Positions 15,844-21,712 of a stretch of DNA of 23,190 nt are shown piece by piece (position 1 is the stretch's first letter; the number at the start of each line of letters is the position of its first letter). Source of the DNA: Cyanobacteria bacterium RUI128 (lineage in GTDB: Bacteria; Cyanobacteriota; Vampirovibrionia; Gastranaerophilales; Gastranaerophilaceae); assembly GCA_024695725.1 (NCBI GenBank), contig JAILHQ010000136.1:1-23190 (forward strand). Reading direction: 5' to 3'. The position numbers were made by a program, and so were the translations under genes. Under the pieces are notes generated by a model, which was not told the DNA's origin, searched no databases, and saw nothing but the letters and a program-made list of their open reading frames with translations.

Positions 15844-16692
15844 ATGAAATCAGATCTTCATATACACACGTATTACTCTGACGGAATATTCTCTCCCGAA
15901 AAAATCGTTGATTTAACTGTCGAGCACGGGCTTGAAGCTATATCATTAACTGATCACGACAATATCTTGTCGTATGATGTTGCCAAAAAGTATGTTGAAG
16001 AAAATAATATTAACCTTGAACTCATAAGAGGTGTTGAAATCAATACTCTCTATAAGAGTAATGAAGTTCATATTCTTGGTTATTTTATGGATGTAAACAA
16101 CAAAGATTTCCAAAATATGCTTAAAGCTCAGCAACAGGCGAGAATCAAGCAAACAAAAGAAATCCTGGCACTTCTTAAGAAAAAAGAAGGTATCAAGATT
16201 AATTTTGAGGATGTTAAGAACATGGTAGCGGAAGGCGGCAGTATCGGTCGTCCGCATATCGCAAAAGCCATCACAAATGTTGGCGGAACAAGCAACGTAA
16301 TCGAGGCATACAACAAATATATTCACGTAGATTCACCTGTTTACGTGGAAAGAAAAACTGTATCGCCTTTTGATGTTGTGGAAATAATATACGATGCAGG
16401 CGGGATACCTGTTATAGCACACCCTTATGATGTTGCTATTGCAGACGATTTAATTCCTGAGCTTGTTAACTGCGGGCTGAGAGGTATCGAGGCTTACCAC
16501 AGAAAACACTCTGCACCGTACATTGAGCACTTCTCTACCTTAGCGGAAGAGTACGGTCTGATTGTTACCGGCGGTTCCGATTTCCACGCACCGAATATCA
16601 TGAACGGACAAATTATTCTCGGGAAAAATTTTGTACCTGAATGGGTTTATGATAATCTTGTAAAAGAAAAGAAACGTTTAGATATGGCATAA
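15844..16692 (+). CDS. PHP-domain phosphoesterase (TrpH/YciV-like)
   Basis: A 282-aa protein of the PHP family related to E. coli YciV/TrpH (3',5'-nucleoside bisphosphate phosphatase, also a 5'-3' exoribonuclease trimming rRNA 5' ends). Metal-site motifs are present: DLHIHTYYSDG (H6, H8), LTDHDN (D37-H38-D39), GVEIN (E65), H76 in VHILGY, IGRPHIA (135-140), AHPYD (H193) and GSDFHAPN (D246, H248). The insertion between about 85 and 130 is charged and helical, as in this subfamily. A strong GGAGGG lies 5 nt before the ATG, 24 nt after ymdB. Sitting beside RNase Y and a 2',3'-cyclic nucleotide phosphodiesterase, a role in handling RNA-decay products is a reasonable inference. Confidence 0.9.
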   Translation: MKSDLHIHTYYSDGIFSPEKIVDLTVEHGLEAISLTDHDNILSYDVAKKYVEENNINLELIRGVEINTLYKSNEVHILGYFMDVNNKDFQNMLKAQQQARIKQTKEILALLKKKEGIKINFEDVKNMVAEGGSIGRPHIAKAITNVGGTSNVIEAYNKYIHVDSPVYVERKTVSPFDVVEIIYDAGGIPVIAHPYDVAIADDLIPELVNCGLRGIEAYHRKHSAPYIEHFSTLAEEYGLIVTGGSDFHAPNIMNGQIILGKNFVPEWVYDNLVKEKKRLDMA

Positions 16693-16708
16693 TAGTGAGT
16701 AGCGAATT

Positions 16709-17329
16709 GTGAATAGGAAAAGTAATTTAAAAGACGGTTTCACATTGGTAGAGGTAATAATTTTATTTGTTATCTTTCTTACGGTTGCGGTACTCGTTGT
16801 ACCTTTGTCTGTTGATGATGCAATTACGACAAAGAACAACACACAATGGCAGCACGTTCAGAGCGGCTTTGCAAGCATACCTATTTCTATGATGAATACC
16901 AGCAGCTACAAACAAAGCGGGGTTGTTTCACTTGAACATTTTATTACCGCACTGATTAAAGTTCATCCTTTACGTAACGTTGTAAGTTACAAGATAAAAT
17001 ATTTGAACGGGGATATACCTGAAGAAAGATATACCTTCAAAGAAATCTATAACACCGATAATGGGGCATCAATAGCTTTTAAATGGTTTGACGATTCTCA
17101 AAAAGTCAACGGGGAAGACAAAATCGAAGGTATAATGATGTATGACGTTAACGGAAAACGCGGGCCGAATGTCTGGGGGAAAGACGTTTTCGGTATGAAT
17201 ATTTACGCGAATAAAATTGAACCGTTCGGGAAAAATATGGATCCGCTGACTGTTTCATCAGACTGTTCAAGACAGGGTACGGGACTATATTGTTCTTATT
17301 CCGTACTGCATAACGTTCAGGAACCGTAG
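16709..17329 (+). CDS. prepilin-like (type IV pilin/pseudopilin) protein
   Basis: A 206-aa protein with a class III prepilin signal: basic leader MNRKSNLKDG, cleavage expected between G10 and F11, then FTLVE with Glu at +5 and a hydrophobic helix (about 13-34, VIILFVIFLTVAVLVVPLSV). The mature domain contains YDVNGKRGPNVWGKDVFGMN. I recall this type of pattern from Gastranaerophilales pseudopilins, but that was not checked. The two C-terminal cysteines (SDCSRQGTGLYCSY) could form a disulphide. It begins with GTG and has only a weak ribosome site. No pilus assembly ATPase or prepilin peptidase is in the window, so it may serve a type IV pilus or a type II secretion-like machine encoded elsewhere. 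It lies 16 nt after the PHP gene. Confidence 0.85.
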   Translation: MNRKSNLKDGFTLVEVIILFVIFLTVAVLVVPLSVDDAITTKNNTQWQHVQSGFASIPISMMNTSSYKQSGVVSLEHFITALIKVHPLRNVVSYKIKYLNGDIPEERYTFKEIYNTDNGASIAFKWFDDSQKVNGEDKIEGIMMYDVNGKRGPNVWGKDVFGMNIYANKIEPFGKNMDPLTVSSDCSRQGTGLYCSYSVLHNVQEP

Positions 17330-17339
17330 AGGCAATAAT

Positions 17340-17942
17340 ATGGATAAAAAGAATATTTGCGTTTTTTGTTCATCTTCAAATACTCTCACAAAAGAGTATT
17401 ATGCTGATGCAGAACTGCTTGGAGAACTGCTTGCAAAAGCGGGGTTCAATCTTGTCTATGGCGGAAGTAATGTCGGAACAATGTATTCAATTGCAAAATC
17501 TGCAAAAGAAAACGGCGCAAAAATATACGGGGTTATGCCAGAAAAACTTCACAGTTTCGGGGTTTATTCCGAGGAATGTGATGAGTTTTATCTGACCGAT
17601 AATATGAGAAACAGAAAGACAAAACTTGACGAACTCTCTGACGGAATTATCGCTATGGCAGGAGGGTTCGGAACACTTGAAGAATTTAGCGAAATTCTCT
17701 GCCACAAACAGTTAGGTTACAACAACAAACCTATCGTATTTTTGAACACAAACGGTTTTTACAATAACCTGCTCAAATTTTTCGATAACATAGTAAAAGA
17801 AAGTTTTGCAAAAAACACGGCAAAAGATTTGTACTTTGTCGCAGATACCCCTAAAGATGCGGTAAAATACCTGCTGAATTATGAATACGGCAAAAAAGAA
17901 ATAAAACCTGAAGACATTTACACCTACAACCTTGCAAAATAG
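17340..17942 (+). CDS. LOG family nucleotide 5'-monophosphate phosphoribohydrolase (TIGR00730)
   Basis: A 200-aa Rossmann-like protein of the LOG/YvdD family. These enzymes split the base from nucleoside 5'-monophosphates (cytokinin activation in plants, purine monophosphates in bacteria). The start CVFCSSSNT, then LVYGGSNVGTMYSIA (38-52), IYGVMPE (62-68), the MRNRKTKLDE block (89-98) and AGGFGTLEEFSE (107-118) match the family. The hallmark motif is usually P-G-G-x-G-T-x2-E; here the Pro is Ala. AGAGG overlaps the stop codon of the pseudopilin gene, and the ATG is 11 nt beyond that stop, so translation is probably coupled. Confidence 0.92.
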   Translation: MDKKNICVFCSSSNTLTKEYYADAELLGELLAKAGFNLVYGGSNVGTMYSIAKSAKENGAKIYGVMPEKLHSFGVYSEECDEFYLTDNMRNRKTKLDELSDGIIAMAGGFGTLEEFSEILCHKQLGYNNKPIVFLNTNGFYNNLLKFFDNIVKESFAKNTAKDLYFVADTPKDAVKYLLNYEYGKKEIKPEDIYTYNLAK

Positions 17943-18003
17943 CCAAAATATTTGTTAATTTATATGAAAATTTTCCCGAAAACTAGCAAAAACAAATGTT
18001 TAC

Positions 18004-19749
18004 ATGGTTTTACCACAGCGTATGGACGGTTTTGTAAATAATAGTACTATTTCCCCTTTTGAGTATGGCTTAAAATACAGCAGCAAATACCAAAACTACG
18101 GTGTTGACAAAATTCGTCAAAATAAAGAGAGCAGCAATACACAAAACCAGCCAAAACAACTGACGAATCAGCCTCAGCCGCTTGGAGCCAATATGAATAA
18201 TCTTATCGGTTCTTCGCTGACTGACAATATGGAAATCGTTGTAGATACAGTTACAACACCTAATCAAAACACCCACCAAAGGTTAAAGACTGCAGCCATA
18301 ATCGGAGGCTCTGCAGGAGTCCTCGGGGCAACAGCACTGTTACTTACAAGAGGCAAAATTACCAAAGGGCTCACAAGCACCTTAGGTAAAATCGCCGACG
18401 GAGCAGGCAAAAAAATTGCGGAATTATCAGAAAAACCAACCATATCAAGAGCTGAAGGATACTACCTGAGTTTCCTGCAAAAAGCAAACAAAATCGCGTT
18501 TATGGCACGCGGAACCCTCTTTAATATCTCACCGCTTAAAGACGTACTGTTTGAAAAAATCGTACGCAACAAGCTTGGGTTAAAGAAACCTTGTGATGCC
18601 ATAACATCAGGGTTCAGAAGATTATCCTTCGGTACCGTAAAATCATCCTACAAAAAAGCCTCTCACGATATCAACAGTATGACAAAACTGTTTGAAGAAA
18701 CAGGAGCAAAACACGGGTTTGAACCTGAAGTAACACAAGAACTTAATCAGGGTATCGAAAGAATAAGAACCGCTTTCGACACCCACTTCAGCGAACCTGT
18801 TCTCGAAAAGAGAAGTAATGCTCTTGTCAAAAGGTTTGACGGACTTGGCGGCAGAGTCTATGATTCGGTGTACGGCAGAATTAAAAACTTCGTTACCGAC
18901 GTTGATGAATGGACAACTTTCGTTTCCGAACGACTTGTCGCAGGGGATAAGAAAAGTATTATGAAGGCTCTTGCCGATAAGAAAAAGATTATCTCTAACA
19001 ACCCTGCCGATAACTATCAGGCAATGACTTCCGTACTTGCTAGACTTGAAAAAACAGTCAATCCGCAACATATAGATTCAAGAGGTCTTTTGAGAACCCT
19101 TAAAGGGCTTTCAAAAGAATATATCTCAATTTCTGGCGAAAACGAATCACTCGCTCGCGGAAAAATTGTTGAAACCATCAACAAAAAACTTGATATTGCC
19201 CAAAAACTTGCAACCATCGAAAGCTATACCCCTGAACAAACCAAAACAATAGAGGCGCTGATTCAGGAATTCAGAACGGTAGTAAACTCAGACAAAAAAG
19301 GTGAAATCGAACTTCTGCTTTCAAAATATAAGCAGTTACTGCCAAAAGAAGAATACCTAAAACTCAAAGCAGCTGCGGATAAAACTGTTAAATCACTTAA
19401 TAAAGCCGTCTATCAGGAAGGGTTCGATTACACAGATAAAATCAGAGATTTATCGGTCGGCTCAGCTCTGACTGACGTTGCAATCGGCATGGCTCTTCCG
19501 ATAGGTACAACAAGTATCGCCATCTCTGCTGCAAAAACAAAAGAAAAGAAACGTTCTGTTGCACTGAAATACGGTATCCCGCTGATTGCTGGTCTTGCTA
19601 CAACAACCCTCTGTACAGTAAAACTTATCTCAGGCGGAAGATCACTCATGCTCGGCGGTCTGGTCAGTATTATAGGTAACGAACTGTGCGAAAGATTAGA
19701 CAAACATCTTTTGTCTAAAGATGCTCAAAAAAATGAAAATAATTCATAA
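18004..19749 (+). CDS. large helical membrane-associated protein of unknown family
   Basis: No family recognised. The protein is 581 aa without a standard signal peptide. The N-terminal 90 residues are polar, low-complexity and Asn/Gln-rich (NKESSNTQNQPKQLTNQPQP). A Gly/Ala-rich hydrophobic segment lies at about 96-115 (AAIIGGSAGVLGATALLLTR). A long helical, charged region follows (about 130-475). Near the C-terminus are Gly/Ala-rich hydrophobic segments (about 481-506 and 516-556) and a charged tail. The layout suggests an inner-membrane or membrane-remodelling protein. Neither the ATG at 18004 nor one at 18022 has a clear ribosome site. The start of the protein (STISPFEYGLKYS) loosely resembles the short N-terminal tags in the small proteins downstream. 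It lies 61 nt after the LOG gene. Confidence 0.7.
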   Translation: MVLPQRMDGFVNNSTISPFEYGLKYSSKYQNYGVDKIRQNKESSNTQNQPKQLTNQPQPLGANMNNLIGSSLTDNMEIVVDTVTTPNQNTHQRLKTAAIIGGSAGVLGATALLLTRGKITKGLTSTLGKIADGAGKKIAELSEKPTISRAEGYYLSFLQKANKIAFMARGTLFNISPLKDVLFEKIVRNKLGLKKPCDAITSGFRRLSFGTVKSSYKKASHDINSMTKLFEETGAKHGFEPEVTQELNQGIERIRTAFDTHFSEPVLEKRSNALVKRFDGLGGRVYDSVYGRIKNFVTDVDEWTTFVSERLVAGDKKSIMKALADKKKIISNNPADNYQAMTSVLARLEKTVNPQHIDSRGLLRTLKGLSKEYISISGENESLARGKIVETINKKLDIAQKLATIESYTPEQTKTIEALIQEFRTVVNSDKKGEIELLLSKYKQLLPKEEYLKLKAAADKTVKSLNKAVYQEGFDYTDKIRDLSVGSALTDVAIGMALPIGTTSIAISAAKTKEKKRSVALKYGIPLIAGLATTTLCTVKLISGGRSLMLGGLVSIIGNELCERLDKHLLSKDAQKNENNS

Positions 19750-19818
19750 ATTTATGTAGCAAATTTTTATTTTACGCACGTTATAACATGTACGAAGATA
19801 AACGAAGGAGAAGAAAAT

Positions 19819-20259
19819 ATGAAAGTTGCACCATCTTATGTATCAAGATCAAGATTATTAAAAAAGATAGAACAGCGCGCAGCAGAAAGAGCAGAAAGAA
19901 TACATATCAACGAAAACGTTGACATAATGGATAAAGCTATAATTGAAGCACAATCTGATAACCTTGCAAGATATGCATCAAGACATAATTGTTCTATGAG
20001 ATTTGTTCCGGACAAGAACAACAACACTGTCATGAAAGTATATGAAGACAAAAACGTACTTTACAGACCGTTTAATCCGCTCTGTGACACAGGTTTTTCA
20101 GACCATTTGGTATATCCGTACGTGGAAAATATATACAAAGGTCAGGCTAGTTTACCATCAAGCCACGTACTCACAACAGACAGAATGTTCGCACAAAAAG
20201 TTAAAGAAGCTGTTAATGGCGTACTGAACGCTAACAAAGGTCTGGACAGAAAGGTATAA
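19819..20259 (+). CDS. small hypothetical protein (146 aa)
   Basis: No family recognised. A soluble basic protein with no signal peptide and a helical Arg/Lys/Glu-rich start (SRSRLLKKIEQRAAERAERI). A middle part is possibly beta-rich (CSMRFVPDKNNNTVMKVYED), and the C-terminal helix is FAQKVKEAVNGVLNANKG. The ribosome site is strong (AAGGAG, 9 nt before the ATG). It is the first gene of a two-gene unit, because the next ATG follows its stop by 2 nt. A GTTATAAC palindrome (within 19770-19800) lies in the leader. Confidence 0.75.
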   Translation: MKVAPSYVSRSRLLKKIEQRAAERAERIHINENVDIMDKAIIEAQSDNLARYASRHNCSMRFVPDKNNNTVMKVYEDKNVLYRPFNPLCDTGFSDHLVYPYVENIYKGQASLPSSHVLTTDRMFAQKVKEAVNGVLNANKGLDRKV

Positions 20260-20261
20260 AT

Positions 20262-20645
20262 ATGAATGTAAATTACTCAAACAACTGCAACAGAACATCT
20301 TTTGGTGCATTTAATCAGGCGCAAAAAAATGTTGTAGATCACTTTTCAGATGTTATCAGAGAAATTTCACCTGAACACAGGAAAAAATTTGTACAGGAAG
20401 TTGCGGAAATAATTGAAGGCGCAAAAGGTTGCCCAATAGCCGTTGAACACGAAATGGTTCAGGCAACTACACCATATTACGCACCGGTTGTTGAAGGAAA
20501 GCGCGTTACAACAACAAATAAACACAATAACAAAGCCAACTATATTGTCGATGTTATGCGACGTGCATCAGAATACGCAAAAAATATTGCCGATGCAAAT
20601 GCAAATATCGAAGAAATTAAACATGTATTAAACTTCCCTGCATAA
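20262..20645 (+). CDS. small hypothetical protein with N-terminal T-S-F-G-A tag (127 aa)
   Basis: No family recognised. The protein opens with a short polar leader, MNVNYSNNCNRTSFGAFNQA, containing S-F-G-A at residues 13-16. A mostly helical domain follows (VVDHFSDVIREISPEHRKKF, then NYIVDVMRRASEYAKNIADA). No membrane segments. It begins 2 nt after the stop of the previous gene, with AAAGG inside that gene's last codons, so the two are translationally coupled. A tandem array of the GGGGTAAAT element starts within 10 nt of its stop. The leader resembles that of the next gene (QSPNFGMAM) and may mark a lineage-specific family of tagged proteins. Confidence 0.75.
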   Translation: MNVNYSNNCNRTSFGAFNQAQKNVVDHFSDVIREISPEHRKKFVQEVAEIIEGAKGCPIAVEHEMVQATTPYYAPVVEGKRVTTTNKHNNKANYIVDVMRRASEYAKNIADANANIEEIKHVLNFPA

Positions 20646-20652
20646 ATCGTAA

Positions 20653-20706
20653 GGGGTAAGTTTGTGGTAAAGGGGTAAATGTAGGGGTAAATGTAAGGGT
20701 AAATAT
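20653..20706. repeat. 12-bp tandem array of the GGGGTAAAT element
   Basis: Two identical units AGGGGTAAATGT (20671-20682, 20683-20694) are followed by a third with two changes, AAGGGTAAATAT (20695-20706). They are preceded by a degenerate AGGGGTAAG (20652-20660) and GTGGTAA. The array is followed by an AT tract (ATATATTAATATATATGATAT-like) and lies just after the stop at 20645, between two small-protein genes. Confidence 0.8.
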
Positions 20707-20783
20707 ATTAATATATATGATATGTTATATTTACTGACAGTTTTTTATGATAATATAAAGGTCAAGGTGTTAAGGAGGTAATT

Positions 20784-21131
20784 ATGGAAGTAAGAAGTAT
20801 AAATCAAAGTCCAAACTTCGGAATGGCCATGGTTAAAACAAAACAAGCCGAAAAATATGTTAACAGATTACCTTATGACAAGGCCATGGAAATAATTGTT
20901 ATGGAGATGGACAGCAAACGTAATCCGCTTGATTTTTATGTATCAACAATCGTGAAAAACGGTAAAGAAAAGATTAAAGTTGAAGCCGGACACAAAACTT
21001 TTGTAGAAGGTTTCTTAAGCGGGCCTGTAAAAACAATAAGAAAAGGGTTTGATTTTATTAATAAACTGAACGAAGAACAACAGGCTCAAAATGCTTTAAC
21101 AAAAGGTATGGCAAGACCAACCTTGGGGTAA
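20784..21131 (+). CDS. small hypothetical protein with N-terminal P-N-F-G-M tag (115 aa)
   Basis: No family recognised. It starts MEVRSINQSPNFGMAMVKTK, with N-F-G-M at residues 11-14, a short tag like that of the preceding gene. It continues as a small mixed alpha/beta protein (KAMEIIVMEMDSKRNPLDFYVSTIV reads as strands and helices, split here by eye) with a helical, Gln-rich end. No signal peptide or membrane helix. The ribosome site is very strong (AAGGAGGT, 6 nt before the ATG). AT-rich sequence after the tandem array (20730-20760, TATAAA-like) may hold its own promoter. The stop codon lies inside GGGGTAA, and a full GGGGTAAAT follows immediately. Confidence 0.75.
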   Translation: MEVRSINQSPNFGMAMVKTKQAEKYVNRLPYDKAMEIIVMEMDSKRNPLDFYVSTIVKNGKEKIKVEAGHKTFVEGFLSGPVKTIRKGFDFINKLNEEQQAQNALTKGMARPTLG

Positions 21132-21140
21132 GGGGTAAAT
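21125..21140. repeat. tandem GGGGTAAG-GGGTAAAT element at a gene end
   Basis: GGGGTAAGGGGTAAAT: the first half includes the last Gly codon and the stop of the 20784-21131 gene, and the second half is an exact dispersed element. It lies 7 nt before the terminator stem. Confidence 0.6.
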
Positions 21141-21147
21141 AACAATA

Positions 21148-21192
21148 CACCATAAAAAAGACTAGGATTACTTCCTAGTCTTTTTTATGGTG
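21148..21192 (+). terminator. strong Rho-independent terminator
   Basis: A 20-bp perfect stem (21148-21167 with 21173-21192) with a 5-nt loop; the core is GACTAGGA/TCCTAGTC flanked by A6/T6 and CACCAT/ATGGTG. It lies 16 nt after the stop of the small protein at 20784. The last two bases are also the first bases of the tRNA-tail repeat. Confidence 0.88.
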
Positions 21193-21208
21193 CCGAAGGC
21201 GGGACTTG
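21191..21208 (-). repeat. 18-bp copy of the tRNA-Leu 3' end (tRNA relic or att scar)
   Basis: TGCCGAAGGCGGGACTTG is identical to 21424-21441, the acceptor and T-arm end of tRNA-Leu, 233 bp apart. After it the sequence differs apart from a TACGCA at a similar offset. Both copies are immediately preceded on the plus strand by a terminator-like hairpin. The stretch between (21209-21387) has no supportable gene. It is rich in small dyads such as AAATCC-TGAC-GGATTT and GCAAC-TTC-GTTGC. Confidence 0.65.
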
Positions 21209-21387
21209 TATCGGATTATTCGGGTACGCATAACACTGCTTTCGCTGTTAAATCCTGACGGATTTAGTTGCTCATTCGTGTTATTTGCTCTTACGAGTTT
21301 CGCAACTTCGTTGCTCACTCTACCGAAAATCCTCTGAACCCGTAAATGCTTCGCATTGGCAGATTTAAGCCCTCACCATTACAATAT

Positions 21388-21421
21388 AAAAAGGACAGTA
21401 ACTTTTGTCACTGTCCTTTTT
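21388..21421 (-). terminator. terminator of tRNA-Leu
   Basis: A stem AAAAAGGACAGT (21388-21399) pairs with ACTGTCCTTTTT (21410-21421), and two further AC/GT pairs can form past a mismatch. It begins 2 nt after the tRNA 3' end on the minus strand, with a T-rich 3' side. Confidence 0.75.
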
Positions 21422-21423
21422 AT

Positions 21424-21504
21424 TGCCGAAGGCGGGACTTGAACCCGCACAGATTTCTCCATACGCACCTGAAACGTACGTGTCTACCATTCCACCACTT
21501 CGGC
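21424..21504 (-). tRNA. tRNA-Leu (anticodon CAG)
   Basis: The minus strand folds as a full class II tRNA. The acceptor GCCGAAG/CTTCGGC is followed by discriminator A. The D-arm is GTG...CAC with GAATGGTAGA in the loop, and the anticodon stem is TACGT/GCGTA with loop TTCAGGT. The variable arm (about 13 nt) is longer than in class I. The T-arm is GCGGG-TTCAAGT-CCCGC. The anticodon CAG (21471-21469) reads CUG. CCA is not encoded. The fold was worked out by hand. Confidence 0.93.
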
Positions 21505-21572
21505 AGAGTGTCCTGCATAACACAAGATGAATAATGAAAGCATACATATCCTTCACTGTTCACTATAAGAAT

Positions 21573-21599
21573 ATTATACACCAATTCAAATAAAACGCA
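21573..21599 (-). promoter_or_regulatory. possible tRNA-Leu promoter
   Basis: On the minus strand TATAAT (21578-21573) is preceded after 16 bp by a weak TTGCGT. It lies about 70 nt upstream of the tRNA 5' end. The region between this and the SLH gene also contains TTGACT on the plus strand (21621-21626) without a recognisable -10. Confidence 0.35.
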
Positions 21600-21678
21600 A
21601 AATTATAATACCCACACGTCTTGACTGAATTTGCAATGAAAACACATGCGAAAGAGAACAATAATTTATTAGTCAGTT

Positions 21679-21696
21679 TAGAGTGAAAACACTCTA
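21679..21696 (+). promoter_or_regulatory. 5'-UTR hairpin before the SLH gene
   Basis: TAGAGTG-AAAA-CACTCTA forms a 7-bp hairpin with an AAAA loop, placed 3-4 nt before the ribosome site AAGGAGG (about 21700-21706) of the SLH gene. Such leaders often stabilise mRNAs of abundant envelope proteins; that role is inferred. Confidence 0.5.
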
Positions 21697-21712
21697 TAAA
21701 AGGAGGTTAAAA

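Noticed and set aside
20653..20706. Possible CRISPR-like array
   Set aside because: Units are 12 bp with no spacers and no cas genes nearby; it is a simple tandem repeat.
21209..21423. Integrated mobile element between the tRNA-tail repeats
   Set aside because: The interval is only 215 bp with no integrase or ORF, so no element is present now; only a scar or tRNA relic can be argued.
21346..21556. Short ORFs on both strands across tRNA-Leu
   Set aside because: They read through the tRNA and its terminator, so they are almost certainly not translated.
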